Positions 57,942-64,000 of a stretch of DNA of 64,000 nt are shown one piece after another. The stretch's first letter is position 1. Each line of letters begins with the position of its first letter. The stretch is taken from positions 1 to 64,000 of the forward strand of contig CAZNJE010000023.1 in the NCBI GenBank assembly GCA_964573295.1, given 5' to 3'. The stretch is from CAYQJL01 sp964573295 (GTDB taxonomy: Bacteria > Eisenbacteria > RBG-16-71-46 > CAIMUX01 > WJJG01). Under the pieces are notes generated by a model that worked only from the letters and a program-made list of their open reading frames with translations, made no database searches and had not been told where the DNA came from. Made by a program: the position numbers and the translations under genes.

Positions 57942-60133
57942 AGGCCCACGGCGAGCGTATCGGGATAGGTCACGCCGCCATCCCGCGAGAGGTGTATGTC
58001 CAGTCCGGTCACCCCGGTGTTGTCCGACGCGTCCCAAGTGATCGTCGCTTCGGTCCCCGGCCACCACTGATCGCCCGCTTCGGGACTCGTGACTGTTACT
58101 GAGGGTGCTTCAATGTCGGGCCACTCTTCCACGAGGTACTCGAGTGTCCGTTCCACCAGATCGGCGCGATCCTGCGCTGTGTTGATCGCCTCCACACCGA
58201 AGGCGTAGTAGACGAGACGATGGTCGCCCTCGTAGCGCACGGCACCGCTGACGCCGGGATCGTAGTTGAGTGTGGGCACGGCACCGGCATTCTCACTGAT
58301 CCAACTGGGGTAATCCTGTGAATTCGAGCCGTCCCCGCCGCCGATGTCGAAGCTCAGCCCCTCACTCAGCGGGTCCCCCACGGTCCCCTCCAGGTGCCGG
58401 AAGCCGGAGTCGTCCGCATTGTAGATCGCGTGTAATGTGTTCTGGTAGAAATCCAAGTCTTCGGGCGTTGCGCCGCTCCAGTCGTTCATGTACCAGCCGA
58501 TATCCTGCCCCGTCGCGCAAAAGGCGCCCCCGCCGGCGAGGTACGCATCGACCGCGGCCTGGTCATTCTCATCAAGCCGTCCGGCCACACCGGTGATCCA
58601 CATCACGGCCGCATGCTTCGCCAGCCATTCGGCCGGAGGCGAGCCGTGGGCATTCGTGTCCCACGTGCGATAGAGGTAGCCACCGTCTTCGAGCGCAGCC
58701 TTGAGGTACGGATCGGCCACGGTGGCCTCGTCGTCATCGACCAGCAAGATCGGCACATCGCCCATCTGCAGGATGAAGGTCTCCGTGTGCGCGTAGCCAC
58801 CGCCGGCGGTCAGGTGAAGATCGAAGCCGATCTCGGCGCCCACCGGCACGTAGTCGCAGGCCCGGACCGTGAAGGCCGGGTAAAGCGCGCCCGACTCGCC
58901 GGGATCGAGATCCGGTCCCCCAGCATTGGCCTGCAAGACCTCGATCCATTTGGAGTCGGTACCGAGCTGTGCGGTGACGGAGGTTCGCGCCTCGGCCAAC
59001 AGTGCGTTCTTCACGGTGATCACCAGGTCGGCCGTCTCGCCGGGATCGAGTCTGCCATCGTCGTCTCCCCGGCCGCCCGCCGCACGTACTCCTCCCTTGC
59101 GATCGTCCACCACGTCCGCGTCGGCGAACTCGAGGTCTACGGCGGCATAGTAAGGTACCTGCTGACAGTGCGTCCCCACACCGCAGGTTCCGTACTCGAT
59201 CCACACGAAGCCGTCCTCGCCCCAGCCCTCACCCCAGCTGTTCTTGACGAGCCACGCGCCGTTGCCGCTGCAGGCCTCATCGTCCCACCCGGCAATCACC
59301 ATCAGGTGGTTCATGCCGTAGTCGCCTTCCAGTGAGTAGCATCCTCCGTCGTAATAGAAGAAGTCCTCCTGCACGGCGAAGCCCGTCGTGATCGGACCGT
59401 ACTCGTAGACAGCAGTCTTGATGGCATCGATCTGCGGCGGAATGTCGAACCAATCCCGCGTCGCCGCGACAAGATCGCACTCATCCTCGGTACAAGGAAT
59501 GGTGTCGTCGGCCTGGTAGGGCATGCAGCTTTCGCTCACTGCCCCATGATCGCGGAAGTGCACCCAGGCAATCGACGCCCAGCCGCCCTGGCAACCCCAT
59601 CCCGGTGTGGCGCACGAAAGGACCTGTTGTTCAGATAGGTCCAGCTCCACACCGCCGTGGATCAGGATGCTCGATTCCAGGGCGCCGACCGCCGCGAAAT
59701 CCCAGCAGGATCCGCAACCTTCCTGGTTCTTGACCGGAGTCACCCCACTGTAGTCGCGCCAATCGTAGGCTACCGGCAAATCGCGCCGTAGCGGATAGGG
59801 TGACTGATGGAGCTGATTCCCGTGGCGTCGCTGTTCCTCGGGCAGACGCAACCCGAGCATCTGCTCCAGTTCCTCGGGCGTGTAGACCGTCATCGAGGTC
59901 ATTCCGGCCTTCCAGTGCAGGCCCTCGGCCTCGATTCGAGCCCGGTGCTCCGCGACCTGCGCGCGGTGGTACTCGAGTAGCTCCGATCGATCCCAAGTGT
60001 CACCGGCCGCGAATCCAGGCGCGGATCCCAGAAGCATTGCCAGGACCAGCCATACGACGATCGCAACGATGATCGCAATGGGACGCCCCACGCCGGGGTG
60101 GTGAAAGAGCCGAAGGATACTGGACGGATACAT
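57494..60133 (-). CDS. Secreted C1A (papain-like) cysteine peptidase with FlgD-like tail
   Basis: An 879-aa exported protease. The ATG at 60133 has AAGGGGGGAG upstream. Signal anchor (IAIIVAIVVWLVLAMLLG), an I29-like inhibitor propeptide (LLEYHRAQVAEHRARIEAE), then the papain domain: YDWRDYSGVTPVKNQEGCGS with the catalytic Cys143 in GSCWDFAA, His in YGMNHLMVIAGWD and Asn in LVKNSWGEGWGEDGF. Downstream are a CARDB-like segment (GRLDPGETADLVITVKN), a GATase-like region (VPILLVDDDEATVADPYL ... WITGVAGRLDENDQAAVDAYL), an Ig-like region (VTSPEAGDQWWPGTEATI) and the FlgD-like tail. The C-terminal 150 codons lie in the duplicated block. The C45-like gene originally followed it. Confidence 0.95.
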   Translation of the reverse strand: MYPSSILRLFHHPGVGRPIAIIVAIVVWLVLAMLLGSAPGFAAGDTWDRSELLEYHRAQVAEHRARIEAEGLHWKAGMTSMTVYTPEELEQMLGLRLPEEQRRHGNQLHQSPYPLRRDLPVAYDWRDYSGVTPVKNQEGCGSCWDFAAVGALESSILIHGGVELDLSEQQVLSCATPGWGCQGGWASIAWVHFRDHGAVSESCMPYQADDTIPCTEDECDLVAATRDWFDIPPQIDAIKTAVYEYGPITTGFAVQEDFFYYDGGCYSLEGDYGMNHLMVIAGWDDEACSGNGAWLVKNSWGEGWGEDGFVWIEYGTCGVGTHCQQVPYYAAVDLEFADADVVDDRKGGVRAAGGRGDDDGRLDPGETADLVITVKNALLAEARTSVTAQLGTDSKWIEVLQANAGGPDLDPGESGALYPAFTVRACDYVPVGAEIGFDLHLTAGGGYAHTETFILQMGDVPILLVDDDEATVADPYLKAALEDGGYLYRTWDTNAHGSPPAEWLAKHAAVMWITGVAGRLDENDQAAVDAYLAGGGAFCATGQDIGWYMNDWSGATPEDLDFYQNTLHAIYNADDSGFRHLEGTVGDPLSEGLSFDIGGGDGSNSQDYPSWISENAGAVPTLNYDPGVSGAVRYEGDHRLVYYAFGVEAINTAQDRADLVERTLEYLVEEWPDIEAPSVTVTSPEAGDQWWPGTEATITWDASDNTGVTGLDIHLSRDGGVTYPDTLAVGLPNEGSFAWPVAGDPSEECVIEIVAYDAAGYRAHDYSEGFFEILDASAGAQAPPVVEEWRLSAHPNPLPGSARLRLSVPQDSEVFLALHDLTGRVVRTLHRGAVQAGWHSFEWAGRDDRGRPVPGGVYFVRVSDALGEQRLQTRVLLLR

Positions 60134-60409
60134 GGACTCCCCCCTTTGGTGATGTCGTGTCCTTTCGCGCAACATTATAGCATAAGCGGATTCCTGATCC
60201 GTCGACAGGGGGGGCGCTCCTCGGGGGAAGCGGATGATTTCCCCTGGATCCGGTCATTACATGAAGTGGAGAGAACCCGTGGGCCCTCTCCACTCCGTGC
60301 CTCACGAATGTGCATCTCGTGAGGGTCTCCAACCGTGATCTGGCGTCCGTCGCGCAGGGCGCCGCCTGGACGTCGGTGCCAACCTGGCGCGCCAACCTGG
60401 CGCCGAAGG

Positions 60410-60796
60410 CTACCGATAGAGTGCCTTGATCTGAGCCCAGGTTGTCCGGGTCGTAGGCGTCGGTGCCTCCACGCGGACAATGCCTTCCATCGTTTCGCAA
60501 TGGTATAGACAGAAGTAGGGGTATTCCCCCGCACTCTCGAAGGTGTAGCTCCACTCGTCACCGCCAGCCAGGTCGCCCGAGTCGAACAGACCGTCACTCG
60601 TGCAATCGGTGCCGCTCGTCACGGTATGCAGGACGCTGTCGAGATTGGTCCAGTAGACGGTGTCACCCATCTGGATCGTGATGTCGTTCGGGATATAGGC
60701 GAAATTCACGATGTCCACATAGACATCTTCGGCGCTCGCCGGCACGGCTAGTGCCAACATCACGCCAACGGCGAAGACGGCGATTCCGATTCGCAT
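60410..60796 (-). CDS. Exported cupredoxin with a W-x-Q-x-K tail
   Basis: A 128-aa plastocyanin-like blue-copper protein. Signal peptide (GIAVFAVGVMLALAVPASA) and copper ligands His (SVLHTV) and Cys-x-x-His-x-x-x-Met (CLYHCETM) are all present, so it can bind type 1 copper. The ATG at 60796 has AAGGAG 6 nt upstream. The last residues TTWAQIKALYR lie beyond the cupredoxin fold and match the end of the lipoprotein encoded at 50384. Probably a periplasmic or surface electron carrier. Confidence 0.93.
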   Translation of the reverse strand: MRIGIAVFAVGVMLALAVPASAEDVYVDIVNFAYIPNDITIQMGDTVYWTNLDSVLHTVTSGTDCTSDGLFDSGDLAGGDEWSYTFESAGEYPYFCLYHCETMEGIVRVEAPTPTTRTTWAQIKALYR

Positions 60797-61326
60797 GGCG
60801 TACTCCTTTTATGGTGTGTCAGATCAACGAATTCTTGTGCCCTCCCATGGGATCGCCTACGAACCGCTTCGGACGGTTCGTAGTTGACCGATCATCGAGA
60901 GGCTCCAGGATGGCAGAGACGATCTCGTCCAGACCAGCGTGCGTACTCCGGTTCTTCACCCGGGAGAAGCCCCAGCCAATCGAGTTGCACATAGAAACCC
61001 CTTCCGGAATCCCGCGGGGATTCGGAACGGGTTCCGTGGTTCGCCTATACCATTGGCCGGCAAGGAGCTGCACGAGTTCAGAAGCCGGCCGGGTTGGGCG
61101 AGTCGTTTGGACCTCCGTTGGTGCTTTCGTTGTACTGAAAACGGGTGACGAGAGCCGGGGAGCTAAGCTCTTGGGTGGTGTATTGCCACTGAAGTTGGGG
61201 TCACCATCGCCCGCCCATATGCCGATCCCATTACCGAATCTGGCTGATCCCGCGGTAGGGTGGGAGTGAACCCTCGCCGAAGGGATGGGTGCATTCCGAC
61301 TTGAGATTCCTCCAGAAGGAAAGGGC
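60797..61326. other. Divergent intergenic region with strong hairpins
   Basis: A 530-bp region between the cupredoxin and barrel genes, without a recognisable gene. Besides the hairpin at 60857-60883 it has GAATCCC/GGGATTC around 61007-61023 and CGGAAC/GTTCCG around 61023-61036. Confidence 0.45.
60857..60883. promoter_or_regulatory. Perfect 10-bp stem hairpin with TTCG loop
   Basis: CTACGAACCG (60857-60866) and CGGTTCGTAG (60874-60883) pair around CTTCGGA, which can form an extra-stable C(TTCG)G loop. No T tract follows on either strand, so it is not a classical terminator. It sits 61 bp upstream of the cupredoxin start, possibly in its leader. Confidence 0.45.
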
Positions 61327-62592
61327 ATGCAGAGGAAGCGCGAGGCCACAGCAGGCCGCCAGCTCGGCGGTGTCTCGCCCACCAGGGTTTCGGGCAAGTT
61401 CCGTCCGGCCCGGATCGTCGATGTCTTCCTGCTTGGCCTCTTGGTCCTGATTGGCCTATCCGTACCCCGATTCGCGCAGGCGCGGACCGGACAGGCAGGG
61501 TCAAGCGCCTGTGTCGATTGCGGCCCGGCGCCGGCTGATACCAGTTGCGCCGCCTGCGATAGCTGGTTCCGCTTGATTCCGCCGCGGATCACGCAGGGCG
61601 GTGTGGTGGCCGTGCCGAAGGCCTCCTATTCCGAGGATACTGGCGTGGGACTGGGGGCCGAGATCCTCAAGCCGTTCTGCCTGCCCGGTGCCGAGGGCTG
61701 TTCTCGGCTGTCTGACATCATCTTGCGCGGGAGAGGGACCTACCAGGGACAGGTCTCGGCCGAGATCGAAACCAATCTCATCTGGGCCAACGACCGCTAT
61801 TCGCTCAAGGCCAAGGCCCGCTACAGCGATACGCCCCGTCACTTCTGGGGCGTGGGGCCCACACTGCCCGATGAGAACGAAGAGACCTATCGACCGCGCC
61901 AGATGCGGACCTACGTGGAGGTCTTCCGTCAGATCTACCGCAGCCTCAAGGTCGGCCTGCGCTACGAATATGAGCGGATGGAATTCCTGGAGGTCGAACC
62001 AGGTGGCTTGCTCGATACGCAGGCCTACCGTGGTCTGGAACGTAGCACCATCGCCGGCACCGGGGCTCTGCTCGAGATCGATCTTCGCGACCGGCGCTAC
62101 TCTCCGCGGCGGGGCATCTACTACCAAGCCTTCGGCCTCTTCTTCGACGAGGAATTCGGTAGCGAGCACGACTTCAACAATTACAGCGTCGACCTGCGCC
62201 ATTACTACGCCCTGTCGGGCGATCATGTGTTCGCCATGCAGTTCATCGCCTACGCCGCCAAGGGGCGCCCGCCCATTTGGCGATATGCATCCTTGGGTGG
62301 ACGGCAGCACACTCGCGGCTATCCGCTCAACCGCTACATGGACCGCGTGCTGGTCGCCTTCCAGGCCGAGTACCGTATGCCGGTCTACTGGCGCGTGGGA
62401 CTGGCCTTCTTCGGCGGCCTGGGCGACGTCGCCGCGCGGGGCAAGGACTTACGGCTCGATTCGATGCGGCCCACCCTGGGTACAGGACTGCGTCTGCGCA
62501 CGGGGCCCGACGATGCCATCAATGTGAGTCTCGACGCGGCGTTCGGCGAGTTGACGCCGCGGTTGTATCTCTACATCGGCGACAGCTTCTAG
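61327..62592 (+). CDS. Outer-membrane beta-barrel of the bacterial surface antigen (BamA/TamA C-terminal) type
   Basis: A 421-aa protein; the ATG at 61327 has AAGGAAAGGG upstream, with an ATG at 61285 as alternative. A long N-region and a hydrophobic segment (VDVFLLGLLVLIGLSVP, cleavage near AQART) are followed by a short Cys-rich stretch (CVDCGPAPADTSCAAC). The rest looks like a 16-strand barrel of the surface-antigen/Omp85 type: YSEDTGVGLGAEILKPF, RGRGTYQGQVSAEIETNLIW, LLEIDLRDRRYSPRRGIYYQ, LGGRQHTRGYPLNRYMDRVL and GLAFFGGLGDVA; GRQHTRGY occupies the place of the lid-lock (V/I)RG(Y/F) motif. POTRA domains are absent. Transported substrate unknown. Confidence 0.85.
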   Translation: MQRKREATAGRQLGGVSPTRVSGKFRPARIVDVFLLGLLVLIGLSVPRFAQARTGQAGSSACVDCGPAPADTSCAACDSWFRLIPPRITQGGVVAVPKASYSEDTGVGLGAEILKPFCLPGAEGCSRLSDIILRGRGTYQGQVSAEIETNLIWANDRYSLKAKARYSDTPRHFWGVGPTLPDENEETYRPRQMRTYVEVFRQIYRSLKVGLRYEYERMEFLEVEPGGLLDTQAYRGLERSTIAGTGALLEIDLRDRRYSPRRGIYYQAFGLFFDEEFGSEHDFNNYSVDLRHYYALSGDHVFAMQFIAYAAKGRPPIWRYASLGGRQHTRGYPLNRYMDRVLVAFQAEYRMPVYWRVGLAFFGGLGDVAARGKDLRLDSMRPTLGTGLRLRTGPDDAINVSLDAAFGELTPRLYLYIGDSF

Positions 62593-62672
62593 CTCCCGCC
62601 CAGTCTGCCTAGGTGAATGCGCGAGCCCGCAATCCGTGTGAGAGGCCGGGAGCGCGCGAGCCCATGATTCCG

Positions 62673-64000
62673 CTACCGCATGAGCACGACCTGGCGGCTC
62701 AGCTCGGTTCCGTTGCCGGTCTTCATCTTGCAGTAGTAGATCCCGCTGGCGACCGGCCGGCCAAGTGCGTCGCGGCCGTTCCAGCCGATGGCATGGTCCC
62801 CGGCGGGAAACTCGGTCGCGGCCAAGCTACGCAGCAGACGACCATCGACATCGTAGATGCCGAGGGACACAAAGCCCCGCGCCGGAATCTGGAATCGCAC
62901 CGTGGTGCGCTGACCGAAGGGATTCGGCCGATTCTGAGCGAGCTGGATCGACAGCCGCCGGTCCGGTTCATCCTGTGCGGAGGTACCCATGACGGCGGTC
63001 AGGGCGAAGTCATCGACCGCCGCTTCCACGATCGACCCATCCCCTTCATCGCTGGCCACGAAACGCAGCTGTACCTGACCGGCCTCGTCAATGTAGTCGA
63101 ACAAGTCGAATCCCATGTTCACCCACGAGGTGTTCGTCGTCTGCGTGTGCTCGAGCGATGTCCACGTCTCACCACCGTCGTTGGAGAGATCGACGTCCCA
63201 GTAGTCGGTTCCCGGTGAGCTGCCGGCATCGTTGCAGTACCAGCGCCAGTAGTCGAAGGTCACCCCGGTGGCGCCGGAAAGATCGTAGATCGGTGAGAAG
63301 AGCGTGGTCTTGCCGCCGTCGACGTCATTGTAGCCGACACCTTGACCCGCGACGTGCTGTCCTGTGACCCAGCAGTCCGTGCCATCGGGGGTGTGGTCGT
63401 CTTCGGGCTGCGCCTCGGTACCGACCGGATCAACACGCACCCACAGTCCAGTGGATGCATCGTCGTCGGACGCGCCGGCCCGCCAGCCGCGATCGGATTC
63501 CATCGCATGTTCGAACTCGTGTCCGATCTCGAAGTAATGCAGCGCGTCGGGCGCCGTGCGCGGGCTCGTGCCTTGATGCTGTTCGACGTCCTCGGCAAAC
63601 AGATAGTACTCGACGACTGTGCCTTCCGGCTGCGCGGGGATGGCGGTAGCGAACTCGTCCGGGTTGCCCGTGGGATCCATCGGGACATCCATCAAGGCAC
63701 CGCCATCGATGCGGTAATGAAGCGTCACGCTGGCCGGATCGACTTGGGCTCCTTCGTAACCGTAGACCACCGTCACGACCTCGTGGGCTGCGCCCGGGTT
63801 GGCCTGGAACGGCACCGGATCGTGAGCGAAGCTCACGCTACGCAGGCTGCCCGAGACCTGGATCATGTAGAGCGATGGCCAGAGGTTATCTTCGAACAAA
63901 GCATCCCGGCGGTACTCGGGCGGCCAGAAGCCGTCGCCGCCATTCCCAATCTCGTTGCTGAAACTGAAGATCTTGGTGTGCTCATCCTGTTGCCCGTAGT
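62673..64000 (-). CDS. M14-type zinc carboxypeptidase with MAM-like domain and FlgD-like tail (partial)
   Basis: The gene runs off the right edge, so the start and most of the catalytic domain are missing. The first codons visible (DEHTKIFSFSNEIGNGGDGF, then WPPEYRRDALFEDN) match the last conserved block of M14 carboxypeptidases, where the catalytic Glu follows a Phe-Ser/Thr-x-x-Glu pattern. A beta-sandwich segment (VTVVYGYEGAQVDPASVTL), a MAM/immune-inhibitor-A-like domain (ATGVTFDYWRWYCNDAGSS, WDVDLSNDGGETW, VDDFAL) and a FlgD-like tail (VSLGIYDVDGRLLRSL, VASGIYYCKMKTGNG) follow. Predicted secreted or surface-anchored peptidase. Confidence 0.82.
   Translation of the reverse strand, partial: YGQQDEHTKIFSFSNEIGNGGDGFWPPEYRRDALFEDNLWPSLYMIQVSGSLRSVSFAHDPVPFQANPGAAHEVVTVVYGYEGAQVDPASVTLHYRIDGGALMDVPMDPTGNPDEFATAIPAQPEGTVVEYYLFAEDVEQHQGTSPRTAPDALHYFEIGHEFEHAMESDRGWRAGASDDDASTGLWVRVDPVGTEAQPEDDHTPDGTDCWVTGQHVAGQGVGYNDVDGGKTTLFSPIYDLSGATGVTFDYWRWYCNDAGSSPGTDYWDVDLSNDGGETWTSLEHTQTTNTSWVNMGFDLFDYIDEAGQVQLRFVASDEGDGSIVEAAVDDFALTAVMGTSAQDEPDRRLSIQLAQNRPNPFGQRTTVRFQIPARGFVSLGIYDVDGRLLRSLAATEFPAGDHAIGWNGRDALGRPVASGIYYCKMKTGNGTELSRQVVLMR

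Overview
The window looks like a chromosomal segment of an anaerobic or facultative, didermic, high-GC bacterium of the FCB-type candidate phyla (Eisenbacteriota, Krumholzibacteriota and Latescibacterota are the kind of lineages I have in mind; the sequence alone does not fix the phylum). The reasons are: many exported proteins ending in a FlgD-like/T9SS-type A beta-sandwich tail, FG-GAP/VCBS repeat proteins, outer-membrane barrels, several lipoproteins, and a [FeFe]-hydrogenase module. No rRNA, tRNA or CRISPR array was seen.

Layout. 0.5-7 kb: a giant lipoprotein alpha-2-macroglobulin (minus strand). 7.6-12.1 kb: an iron operon (DtxR/MntR-FeoA fusion, FeoB, outer-membrane porin) behind a plausible promoter and operator. 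12.3-15.9 kb: a secreted DNRLRE protein, a lipoprotein serpin and an LTxxQ-repeat lipoprotein. 16.1-22.5 kb: a sensory locus (beta-propeller histidine kinase, overlapping NtrC-type regulator, degenerate receiver protein, lipoprotein). 22.6-26.2 kb: VCBS protein and release factor 3. 26.7-34.9 kb: HydG, the HydA/HydB/HydC-type NAD-linked [FeFe]-hydrogenase and a single-domain response regulator, divergent from a six-TM GAF histidine kinase. 35-49 kb: P2-type ATPase, GH38 alpha-mannosidase, ASPIC/UnbV VCBS protein, a Tat-exported PLP aminotransferase with a FlgD tail, a hypothetical protein, CrcB, a DUF190 protein, and a site-2 protease with CBS domains. 49-64 kb: small exported proteins, a lipoprotein, a C45-like hydrolase, a C1A cysteine peptidase, a cupredoxin, a surface-antigen-type barrel and the 3' part of a zinc carboxypeptidase.

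At 53.6-57.9 kb a 777-bp block is present twice in direct orientation, differing at one base that I found. The copies flank about 2.8 kb carrying a truncated integrase-core transposase, a HepT/MntA (HEPN/MNT) toxin-antitoxin pair and a decaying exported protein. Outside this island each copy belongs to an intact gene; inside it each is a fragment.

The most unusual property is at nucleotide level. Short tandem arrays, most with a 12-bp period (others 11, 14, 15, 17, 24, 26, 30 and 36 bp), recur every few kilobases with unrelated unit sequences. They lie in intergenic regions and also in frame inside conserved enzymes (FeoB, GH38 mannosidase, histidine kinase, C45 hydrolase) and in signal-peptide N-regions. 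A second new-looking signal is a short shared C-terminal motif (W-x-Q-[IL]-K-x-[LV]-[YF]-R, then stop) on two otherwise unrelated exported proteins.
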